This document shows, one piece after another, positions 1 through 6,963 of a stretch of 64,000 bases of DNA. The position numbers and the translations under genes are program-made. The stretch's first letter is position 1, and each line of letters begins with the position of its first letter. The DNA lies in assembly GCF_002646595.1 (NCBI RefSeq), contig NZ_PDUD01000022.1, positions 1 to 64,000 on the forward strand, given 5' to 3'. Below the pieces are notes generated by a model. That model did no database searches and was not told where the DNA came from. It saw only the letters and a list, made by a program, of their open reading frames with translations. The stretch is from Flavilitoribacter nigricans DSM 23189 = NBRC 102662 (GTDB lineage: Bacteria; Bacteroidota; Bacteroidia; Chitinophagales; Saprospiraceae).

Positions 1-110
1 TTCCTACAACGATAAACGACAGCGAGGTCGGCTGAGACTTATACTAGGTTTATTCCGCAATCCCCACCCCCGAGACAAGAGGGCATGGCTGCCAGTTTCA
101 TCACCTCACA
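1..110 (-). ncRNA. tRNA-like RNA, copy 1 (5' part only, runs off the window)
   Basis: This is the 5' half of the tRNA-like RNA described at 178-398, read on the minus strand from position 110 downwards. It contains the 5' acceptor strand TGTGAGG, the D-arm-like segment, the anticodon-like stem-loop and the first part of the long insert. These 110 bases appear identical to the matching part of the other two copies. The 3' half, with the T-arm and CCA, lies left of the window. Confidence 0.6.
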
Positions 111-177
111 GTGTTGAGTTGTATGCAAGGATCATCCCGATCGGATGACCGTCGTGCTCTTCTCATTTGAAGAACGG

Positions 178-398
178 TGGCTGTGAGGGAAGGATTCGAA
201 CCTCCACGGGGCGGTTAGCTATAGTACATTATCGGTAACTTGTACCGATCGGTGGTCAACCCCAGTCTCGTGTCGGCGTCGCTGTAGTTTCCTACAACGA
301 TAAACGACAGCGAGGTCGGCTGAGACTTATACTAGGTTTATTCCGCAATCCCCACCCCCGAGACAAGAGGGCATGGCTGCCAGTTTCATCACCTCACA
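178..398 (-). ncRNA. tRNA-like RNA with a ~150-nt expanded variable region, copy 2
   Basis: Read 5' to 3' on the minus strand. The 5' acceptor strand TGTGAGG (398-392) pairs fully with CCTCACA (188-182), followed by discriminator G and a templated CCA (180-178). The T-arm is GGAGG, loop TTCGAAT, CCTTC. The D-arm is ATG/CAT with an 11-nt loop containing GG, as in class II (Leu-like) tRNAs. An anticodon-like stem CCCTC/GGGGG encloses TTGTCTC, which read as a tRNA loop gives GUC with an unusual U37. The variable region is about 150 nt. It is closed by GGGG/CCCC and contains a nine-pair hairpin with a GAAA tetraloop, an AGTCTC/GAGACT stem and an ATCGGTA/TACCGAT hairpin. Seen: the pairings. Inferred: that it is transcribed and folds this way. 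I do not recognise the family. It is not tmRNA and is too short for an ordinary group I intron. Confidence 0.65.
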
Positions 399-466
399 GT
401 GTTGATTTTGTATGCAAGGATCATCCCGATCGGATGACCGACGCGCTCTTCTCATTCGAAGAGCGA

Positions 467-687
467 TGGCTGTGAGGGGAGGATTCGAACCTCCACGGGG
501 CGGTTAGCTATAGTACATTATCGGTAACTTGTACCGATCGGTGGTCAACCCCAGTCTCGTGTCGGCGTCGCCGTAGTTTCCTACAACGATAAACGACAGC
601 GAGGTCGGCTGAGACTTATACTAGGTTTATTCCGCAATCCCCACCCCCGAGACAAGAGGGCATGGCTGCCAGTTTCATCACCTCACA
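467..687 (-). ncRNA. tRNA-like RNA with expanded variable region, copy 3
   Basis: Same 221-nt RNA as copy 2, read from 687 down to the templated CCA at 469-467. It differs in the T-stem, where CCTTC becomes CCTCC so that a G-U pair becomes G-C. It also differs in the GAAA hairpin, where CTACAGCG becomes CTACGGCG so that a U-A pair becomes U-G. Both changes preserve pairing. Just past the CCA the spacer carries an eight-pair hairpin (CGCTCTTC/GAAGAGCG) that could end or help process the transcript. Upstream of 687 the minus strand reads TAAAATTG, close to the Bacteroidota -7 box TAnnTTTG, about 6 nt before the 5' end. This copy is the promoter-proximal one. Confidence 0.65.
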
Positions 688-1203
688 ATTTTCAATTTTA
701 CTTACCTCATTTGGTAAGCTTTTGGATCAAATATCCGCGTCTTCGCTAATTGCGTTGACCATGCAAACTTAAAGCCATTGACTATTTTATGCAAATTTTT
801 CAATAAAAAAATGAAAAAAATTAATTCTCACTAACGTTATTACATTTTCATTGAAAATTTCAAAATCAATGCTTTTTCTCCGGGGGTAAAATTAGAAAAA
901 ATCTAAAGTGCAAACCAATTTAGCCCAAAGCAATTGGATTTTGGGGCTGTTTTTTATGAAACAGTCAAAATAATAGCCTGATTTCATCAAATTATTAGTC
1001 AGATAGCGAAATAATATCCTCTCATTAAGAATTTCTCAAGCCAATTTCGGGGCCGTTTTCACCTAACAAAGTACACGCCCGGTTTACTGTTACCAAGCTG
1101 TTAAAATTTTGGGGCCTCATAGGGGTATTCGGGGCGCTAAAGCAATCTTACCCATACAAGTTCACACTTGCTGTAATTAAAATCACTCGAAAACAATTGC
1201 ATT
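688..1203. other. AT-rich intergenic region with one terminator-like hairpin
   Basis: About 500 bases, clearly richer in A+T than the coding DNA on its right, with no plausible reading frame. It separates the minus-strand RNA array from the plus-strand GIN-domain gene and so should hold both promoters. At 922-955 the plus strand has AGCCC, an interrupted A/T stem and GGGCT followed by TGTTTTTT, which looks like an intrinsic terminator with no recognisable gene ahead of it. Nothing else stands out. Confidence 0.4.
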
Positions 1204-1947
1204 ATGAAAAATTTCAAATGGTCATTCCTGATCCTCGCATTAGGTATCAGCCTTTTAACCCCCGCCTGCTTTATCGATATTGATGATGACGATAATTTCT
1301 TCGGATGTGTAAACGGCAACGGCCCTATCGTTTCCGTAGATCTGGACATGCCGCAGATCGACGCCATCCATTTAGCTATGCCCGGTCAGGTATTCGTCAC
1401 CCAGGGCCCCCAACAGAGTGTCCGGGTGGAAGCCAAGCAGAATATTATTGATGAACTGGAACTGAATGTCAAAAATGGACTGTGGGTGATCGATACGGAT
1501 CGCTGTGTCCGGGATATCGATGATTTCAAAGTCTTCATCACCATGACGGACATTACGGAACTGGGACTTTTTGGTTCCGGCGATATTATCGGTGAGAATT
1601 TCTTCGCCGTCAACGATATCCTATTATTGCTCGTCGGCTCCGGCGATATGGACCTCGGCCTGGAAGCGGACGATGTCGAAACTAACATCAGCGGCTCGGG
1701 CAATATGGTGCTGGAAGGGACCGGCGATTCTCTGGATTCCAACATCTCCGGTTCGGGCGATGTCCGCGCCTTTAATCTGGAAGTGAATCGCGCCAAGTTC
1801 GATATTACCGGCTCCGGCGACGCGGAGATCACCGTATCCGACGAACTGGACGTCCGCATCAGCGGCTCGGGCGATGTGAAGTACAAAGGCAATCCATCGG
1901 TAGATGTGGTGATTACCGGATCGGGCCGGGTGGTAGATGCTAATTAA
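1204..1947 (+). CDS. Head GIN domain (DUF2807) lipoprotein
   Basis: 247 residues. The N-terminus is a lipoprotein signal (hydrophobic run ending LTPAC at about residue 22), followed by an acidic linker rich in Asp. The rest matches the bacterial GIN/DUF2807 type of repeat: GSGD or GSGN recurs about every 20 residues from residue 120 to the end, as expected for a right-handed beta-helix. Family members are common surface or periplasmic proteins of Bacteroidota with no firm biochemical role; adhesion or envelope stress roles have been suggested. It stands alone and is followed by a MITE-like repeat. The ATG fits the signal peptide well. Confidence 0.85.
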   Translation: MKNFKWSFLILALGISLLTPACFIDIDDDDNFFGCVNGNGPIVSVDLDMPQIDAIHLAMPGQVFVTQGPQQSVRVEAKQNIIDELELNVKNGLWVIDTDRCVRDIDDFKVFITMTDITELGLFGSGDIIGENFFAVNDILLLLVGSGDMDLGLEADDVETNISGSGNMVLEGTGDSLDSNISGSGDVRAFNLEVNRAKFDITGSGDAEITVSDELDVRISGSGDVKYKGNPSVDVVITGSGRVVDAN

Positions 1948-1948
1948 T

Positions 1949-2090
1949 CTAAGTTGATGCAACTTACTTGGTAGAGGGTATAGAGCAGAAAGTAGAGGGA
2001 TTACCTATCGTTAAAATGGAGCAAAATCGCTCATTTTAACGGTTGCAGTCTCTCTACCATCTACTCTATAATTCAAGTATAGCGACTTAA
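1949..2090. repeat. Dispersed palindromic (MITE-like) repeat, copy 1
   Basis: About 142 bp, also present at 28412-28561 and 47633-47760. The centre is a near-perfect hairpin (2009-2041) with arms CGTTAAAATG/CATTTTAACG. It lies between GTAGAGGGATTACCTAT on the left and GCAGTCTCTCTAC on the right, which can pair further through GTAGAG/CTCTAC. The ends carry an inverted AAGTTG/CAACTT-type motif. It lies between the stop of the GIN gene and the end of the convergent DUF5916 gene, has no reading frame, and could act as a bidirectional terminator. Confidence 0.8.
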
Positions 2091-2114
2091 ATTTTTTAGA
2101 TTATACGATGATCA

Positions 2115-4784
2115 TCATCTAATAAATCGATAAGTTCCCTTCACCAGAAAGATATTACGGGCATTTTCGCCGAACAGGTTATCGGACAGACTCCGGAAGA
2201 TACCCTGCTCCGGGTCTTCAAAAGCAGTAGCGCCCTGGGACCACACCAGAAACAGCTCGGATCCCGGCGTGTATTCCCAACGCAACACCAGATTGGAACG
2301 GAACTGGATAAAATTGAAATCAGGCTGCCCGAATGTGTAATCGGTCTGCTGGTCTCCGTCCTCGTCGATCTCGTACAGCTCATTAGCCGCATCGTAGCTG
2401 ATCTCTTCCTTCGTAAACAGGTGGAAACGATCCTCGAAGGTACGCCCCAGCGGCTGATCCGTCAGGCGGTTGAAGCGATCGTAACGGCCGCGGGAGATAA
2501 ACGGCTGACCGTAGTACTGGATGGTCAGATCCGGGGTGATGTTGTAATTCAGCCGGATGGTGGTACTGAAAGTCTGCTGGTCTACCCTACCGTTGATATA
2601 GCGGGTCTGGCCGTCGTGGCCGAGTTGGGTGACGTACTGCTCGGTACGCTGAAAACGTTCAAAGGCCGGTTGCAGGGATACGCTCATTGCATTGACGGGC
2701 TGCCAGTTCATGCTGATGCGGTAATTCTGGACCCGCACGATCTTATCGATTCCCCAACCCTGGAAGGTATTGAGGTAAAAATTGACCTTTTTGCGACTAT
2801 CGGTGGAGATGTAGGCAAAGTGGCCAAAGCCGTTCGGTCGGCGCAAGGCCGGACCGCCCCGCAGTGCATTTTTGGAAATATCGAGATTCTCGTAGGTCAG
2901 CCCCGCTCCCACCTGCCAAAAGTTGGTGAAGTTGGCGTGGGCGTTGGTATTAACGGCGCGGTAGAGGTTACGACCGGAAAAATCCCAGCGACTCCAGTGA
3001 TTATAATTCCACTGAAAGCGACGAAAAATGCCGAAGGGTTCCACCCAGCGCCGGGCGCCCCAGAAGAAGTAATTGATCTCATCCGTATTCACCAGAAAGC
3101 CGATATCGTTGAGTTCCAGTTCGGGGGAGCGCCAGGTAGCACCGGTCTGGAAAACCCATTTACCACCGTATTTACCGAGCATCAGCGTGCCGCCGGTTCC
3201 GGTCAGGCTATTGGCGGTGCTGTCTACCGACAGGTGTTCAGCATCCGGACGTTGGAAAAGGTGTTCAAATGCCGTTTGGGTCGCGTAGATCGCCTCCCGG
3301 CTGCCGCTTACCTGACTCGCCATAATTTTCCCCGATAAGAACCAGGAGCGATTGTTCCAGCGGTGCACAAAATCCAGTCCGCCGGAAGTCGCCGAGCGGT
3401 GTAGAAAATCCAGATTCGGATCGTTGATGTCCCTTTTAACGGAAGTCAGCATACCGCCGATAATGGTGTTGCCTTCATTAAAGTCCTGCCGGAAGCGACC
3501 GACGAAGAAGTTGGTCAGCGGTTCTACCACGGCCTCGCTGCGTTCTCCCTGGTAATCGATGGTGGCCATTTCCCGCTGGGTGACACTTTCCAGAATGCCG
3601 ATAGACAGGCCTTTCCGGGTCTTACCGCTGAATTTAGCCGCTCCGAGGATGGTGGTATTCTGCGGCTGATCCACAAAGTAGCCCCGATCCCCGTCCGAAC
3701 TGATGTAGCGGTGGGGAGAGCCGCCGATCCGGCGCGAGTAAAACATCAGATCACTATCGTAGGGACCACCGGCTTCCGAGCCCGTCAACTGGTAATCAAA
3801 AATATTGCGGTTTTCGATGAAGAACGGCCGGCGTTCGTTAAAGAAGATCTGGAAACCATTCAGGTTAAGGGCTCCGGGGTCGGCCTCGACCTGACCGAAA
3901 TCCGGATTGATCGTAAAATCCAAAGTCAGATCATTGGTCACACCGATCCGACCGTCCACTCCCGCGCTCAGGCGGGTATCCCGGCCGGTAGCGAAGGGAT
4001 TGGCCGCTTCGGCTTTAAAGGTGGAAAGTTGGGCCAGCACGTAGGGCTGGATCTCCAGTTGTTTTTGCGGTTCGAGGCCTTTAATGCCCCGCAATTCGCC
4101 AAAACGACTCACCCAACCGGCGTCGGTCCGCCGCATGGGTTGCCAGGTGGCGCGTTCGTCCATCCGAAAATCCCGGCGGGTAGACTGGATGCCCCACACC
4201 TGCTCATCTTGTTTACCGAAGCGCAACTGGCTGAGCGGAATACGCAGTTCGGCCGTCCAACCGAGAGAATCGATATGACTTTTAGCGTACCATATCGGAT
4301 TCCAGTTGGTATCCCAGTTATTGCCGTCATTGGAGATGAACTCGTCACCCTTGACGCCGGCCGCGGAGATGGTAAAGGAAAAAGCCGTCTGCAGATCGTG
4401 GTAGCTGTCGATATTGACTTCCACCCAGTCGCCGGCAAAACCGTCCCGGCGCGACATTCGCTGCTCGATCTTTTCCGGATCATCGTCAAAACACCGAAAA
4501 CCGACGTACAGGTTTTTGGCGTCATAGAGCACTTTCATCCGGGTCTTCTGGGTAGGAGCTTCGCCGCTGGCCGGTTGCCACTGGGTGTAGTCACCGCTCC
4601 ACTCCACGGTTTCCCAGCAGGCCTCATCGAGTTTGCCGTCTATATCCGGAGCCTTACTTTCAATACGGGTGGTGAAAATGTTTCGCTTGGGCAGGGGATC
4701 CTGCTCGCTGTCCTGTGCCTGGAGGGTATGCATACTAATCCATAAAATAGCAACCGCCAAACAGGTTGATACATGTTTGTTCAT
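2115..4784 (-). CDS. DUF5916 outer-membrane protein with CBM9-like N-terminal domain
   Basis: 889 residues with a signal peptide ending at LQAQ (about residue 24). Residues 45-230 resemble the carbohydrate-binding family 9-like domain (IDGKLDEACW, then LYVGFRCFDDDP, then DWVEVNIDSYHD). From about 250 to the end the protein is rich in alternating aromatic strands and ends in an aromatic/basic strand (YRFIR), as expected for an outer-membrane beta-barrel of the DUF5916 family. Such proteins are frequent in Bacteroidota; substrates are unknown. It is encoded alone, convergent with the GIN gene. The ATG is followed directly by the signal peptide. Confidence 0.85.
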   Translation of the reverse strand: MNKHVSTCLAVAILWISMHTLQAQDSEQDPLPKRNIFTTRIESKAPDIDGKLDEACWETVEWSGDYTQWQPASGEAPTQKTRMKVLYDAKNLYVGFRCFDDDPEKIEQRMSRRDGFAGDWVEVNIDSYHDLQTAFSFTISAAGVKGDEFISNDGNNWDTNWNPIWYAKSHIDSLGWTAELRIPLSQLRFGKQDEQVWGIQSTRRDFRMDERATWQPMRRTDAGWVSRFGELRGIKGLEPQKQLEIQPYVLAQLSTFKAEAANPFATGRDTRLSAGVDGRIGVTNDLTLDFTINPDFGQVEADPGALNLNGFQIFFNERRPFFIENRNIFDYQLTGSEAGGPYDSDLMFYSRRIGGSPHRYISSDGDRGYFVDQPQNTTILGAAKFSGKTRKGLSIGILESVTQREMATIDYQGERSEAVVEPLTNFFVGRFRQDFNEGNTIIGGMLTSVKRDINDPNLDFLHRSATSGGLDFVHRWNNRSWFLSGKIMASQVSGSREAIYATQTAFEHLFQRPDAEHLSVDSTANSLTGTGGTLMLGKYGGKWVFQTGATWRSPELELNDIGFLVNTDEINYFFWGARRWVEPFGIFRRFQWNYNHWSRWDFSGRNLYRAVNTNAHANFTNFWQVGAGLTYENLDISKNALRGGPALRRPNGFGHFAYISTDSRKKVNFYLNTFQGWGIDKIVRVQNYRISMNWQPVNAMSVSLQPAFERFQRTEQYVTQLGHDGQTRYINGRVDQQTFSTTIRLNYNITPDLTIQYYGQPFISRGRYDRFNRLTDQPLGRTFEDRFHLFTKEEISYDAANELYEIDEDGDQQTDYTFGQPDFNFIQFRSNLVLRWEYTPGSELFLVWSQGATAFEDPEQGIFRSLSDNLFGENARNIFLVKGTYRFIR

Positions 4785-5268
4785 ATACTAAACAGTCGGG
4801 TTTAAAAAATTTATATTTCTAAAGAATTCTATATGGCAGCAATGATAAGGGGCCAGTAGTTTTTTTCGGAAAAGAAAGGCTATGTGTCTAAAAAGACTAG
4901 ACGAACAGACAAAAGTTGCAACCCAACGAAAATTATTCGTAGAGTAAACCGCCCCACCATCAACCCTCGACCGTCAACCATCGACCCTCGACCGTCAACC
5001 GTCAACCATCAATCCTCAACCGTCCGCTAAAAATAATCGGTCACCAGTTGACACATTCCGGCCATCCGGCCGCATTGTGCTAAACCCTGTCCTTTATGTT
5101 ATAGCCCGGGCTCCCGGATTCCCGCACATTTGTCCCTGTCAGCCACACCGCAGTTTTGTCCTCCCAGATCTCGTTTCCGGCTCGTAGCTGACCAACCAAA
5201 TCCATTAGCCCGTCCCCCGGCTAATCCAAAATGCGGAATTATAACTCTATTTATCAAATTCATAACTA
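4785..5268. other. Intergenic region with ACCGTCA-type micro-repeat (4956-5024)
   Basis: Divergent region between the DUF5916 gene and the TTHB210-like gene. The left part is AT-rich and probably holds the DUF5916 promoter. At 4956-5024 there is a degenerate tandem array of seven-base words such as ACCGTCA, ACCATCG and ACCCTCG. The right part is GC-richer with no reading frame that continues into a family I know. I see no clear promoter box. Confidence 0.6.
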
Positions 5269-6039
5269 ATGAAATCCATACTCAAAATCTCTGTTCTTAC
5301 CTGTCTGGTAATCAATCTGTTTCTATTTCCTTCCTGTAAAGAAGAGGATCCCGGCCAGGCGGACCTCAGCGGTACCGTCTACAGTGATCCCCAAAGCCTG
5401 GGCAACGGCGAAGTGCGGTCTTACGTGACCAAGGACGAATCCGGAACACCGGTCAGCATCGGTATCGAGTTTAACGAAGCGGCCCTGGAAAACCTACCGA
5501 CCGGCCATGCCCACGGGTATTCGCTGCTGTTTGAACTGCCGGAAGCTGTTCCTCCCTTCAACCACATTTCCTTCGACTGGAACGAGCACGGCCACGAACC
5601 GCCGGGCGTGTACGACGTTCCTCACTTTGACCTGCATTTTTACTTCATGGAACTTGAAGCGAGAATGGCCATTGCAGCCGGGGACACGGTACAGTTTGCC
5701 AATCAGCCGGACGCCGCTTATATGCCGGCCGCTTACATTCAGTTGCCGGGCGGTGTACCGGCCATGGGAAGTCACTGGATTGATCCTGCGACCCCTGAGC
5801 TGCATGGGACGCCATTTACCTACACGATGATCTACGGTTCTTTCGACGGCAAACTGACCTTCATCGAGCCGATGTTTGCCCTGAGCTACCTCCAGCAAAA
5901 AGTTACCGAGCATATCGATATCCCTCAGCCCGCCAGCTACCAGTTGGGTGGCTATTTCCCGATGACCTACGGTTTCCATTACCGGGCCGATAACGGCACC
6001 TATACCATTTCACTGGACGAACTGGTAGATCGTGACTAA
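5269..6039 (+). CDS. Lipoprotein with TTHB210-like (DUF5602) domain
   Basis: 256 residues. A hydrophobic signal with lipobox LFPSC gives a lipid-anchored Cys at about residue 23. The remainder matches the DUF5602/TTHB210-like group: a His-rich stretch (HAHGYSLLFELP, then FDWNEHGHEPPGVYDVPHFDLHFYF) suggests metal binding. This family is of unknown function and resembles secreted cupin-like or hydrolase-like proteins by its His motifs only. It stands alone and is followed by a strong terminator shared with the convergent cytochrome gene. Confidence 0.75.
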   Translation: MKSILKISVLTCLVINLFLFPSCKEEDPGQADLSGTVYSDPQSLGNGEVRSYVTKDESGTPVSIGIEFNEAALENLPTGHAHGYSLLFELPEAVPPFNHISFDWNEHGHEPPGVYDVPHFDLHFYFMELEARMAIAAGDTVQFANQPDAAYMPAAYIQLPGGVPAMGSHWIDPATPELHGTPFTYTMIYGSFDGKLTFIEPMFALSYLQQKVTEHIDIPQPASYQLGGYFPMTYGFHYRADNGTYTISLDELVDRD

Positions 6040-6060
6040 CTTTTAATTCCGTCATAAAAA

Positions 6061-6098
6061 GAGCCCGGTCCAGGATCCTTCGATCCCGGCCGGGCTTT
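6061..6098 (+). terminator. Intrinsic terminator, probably bidirectional
   Basis: AGCCCGG and CCGGGCT form a seven-pair GC-rich stem around a loop that itself contains GGATC/GATCC. The stem is followed by TTTC on the plus strand and preceded by AAAAA, which is a T-run on the minus strand. It lies 22 bases after the lipoprotein stop and 32 before the end of the convergent cytochrome gene, so it can serve both. Confidence 0.75.
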
Positions 6099-6129
6099 CA
6101 CTATTAGAGATTGAGTCTTTAAGGAGCTG

Positions 6130-6738
6130 TTAGAGTTCGTCGATCGGAATGGGGTTCGGTACCACATTCTTCACCGGCTCTGTGTGTTTCAGATAGGTGA
6201 ACAGCGCGTGCAGGTCCTCATCGCTGATATTGACGAAATTGAACCAGGGCATCGGTGGCAACAGGGGGCGGGTGTTATCCATTCCTTTGGATTTCCCCTG
6301 GGTAAAAGCTTTCCGAAACTGTTCTTCCGACCAGTTGCCGATCCCCGTCTCATCCGAAGTAATGTTAGCCGAGAAAGTAATGCCCCACGGTCCCTGGGTG
6401 ACGGTATTGGTCGCATTGAACAGGGCCGCTCCTTCGGGCAAACTACTGGGTGCTACGGCCTGATAGGGCATGTCGGCGGGGTGTCCGGAAAGCCCCTTAC
6501 CGGGAATGATCTCCGGTCCGTTCGGTCCCATTTGTTTCGGAGAATGGCAATCGTGACAACTCATGATCTCCAGCAGGTATTCGCCCCGCTTGATCAGTGC
6601 TTCGGTGGAGGATGCCCCGGTGGTTTCCGCTACGGTCACCGCTTCACCGCTGTTGTCGTCCTGCTCGGGTTCGTCGGAGCAATAGACCAACAAAAGGGCA
6701 ACGGGCAAAAGCAGGAAAAGCAATTTCGTTTTTTTCAT
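6130..6738 (-). CDS. Cytochrome c family lipoprotein
   Basis: 202 residues. The signal with lipobox LLVYC anchors it in a membrane facing the periplasm. After an acidic linker, residues 48-60 read GEYLLEIMSCHDCHSPK, giving one CxxCH haem c attachment motif. A later MPWFNF segment may supply the distal Met. The C-terminal part (ISDEDLHALFTYLKHTEPV) is the usual last helix of cytochrome c folds. It resembles small mono-haem cytochromes found beside dehydrogenases in Bacteroidota, but no partner enzyme is adjacent. It is likely an electron carrier; the partner is unknown. Confidence 0.85.
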   Translation of the reverse strand: MKKTKLLFLLLPVALLLVYCSDEPEQDDNSGEAVTVAETTGASSTEALIKRGEYLLEIMSCHDCHSPKQMGPNGPEIIPGKGLSGHPADMPYQAVAPSSLPEGAALFNATNTVTQGPWGITFSANITSDETGIGNWSEEQFRKAFTQGKSKGMDNTRPLLPPMPWFNFVNISDEDLHALFTYLKHTEPVKNVVPNPIPIDEL

Positions 6739-6963
6739 CTCTTTGAGTTTTAGATCATTGGAATAGGTGGATCAGTAATTTTGCCGCTCAGCTGATCTAA
6801 ACACATGACAGGTTTAAATCAGCCTTTCGGTCCGATAACTCAAAGGTGAAAAATAAACAGACGAGTAGTTATGACAGCCTGGACAGGCATTAACAGGAAT
6901 CGGCCCCTGGCCGAAAAGTGTTAGGCTTTGGCCGTTTTCTTTCAGGCTCTGGTGTAGCAAAGA

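Larger units (their letters stand above)
1..687 (-). repeat. Tandem array of a 288-289 bp unit encoding a tRNA-like RNA
   Basis: The same unit occurs three times in direct orientation. The repeated string TTCCTACAACGATAAACG starts at 1, 289 and 578, giving periods of 288 and 289. Each unit is a 221-nt tRNA-like RNA on the minus strand plus a 67-68 nt spacer. The left-most copy is cut by the window edge, so the array may continue outside. The two full RNA segments differ at only two positions that I can find, and both changes keep base pairs. The spacers differ at about seven positions in a third of the length. This contrast suggests that the RNA, not the spacer, is held constant. Confidence 0.9.

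Noticed and set aside
178-398. Group I intron inside a tRNA
   Set aside because: The anticodon stem is closed on both sides before the insert, the insert sits in the variable region, and it is far too short for a group I core; no P7-like pairing was evident.
178-398. tmRNA
   Set aside because: The 5' and 3' ends lack tmRNA-specific sequence, there is an anticodon-like stem, and no tag-peptide frame is visible.
1-687. CRISPR array
   Set aside because: The unit is 288 bases with two to three copies and near-identical spacers; no short repeat with unique spacers and no cas genes.
3711-4745. Long plus-strand frame opposite the DUF5916 gene
   Set aside because: Mirror of the real gene due to codon bias; the product has no domain or signal, whereas the minus frame is a clear family member.
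4956-5024. Iteron-type replication origin
   Set aside because: The seven-base words are degenerate, there is no dnaA, rep gene or DnaA-box cluster, and similar micro-repeats occur in other gaps.
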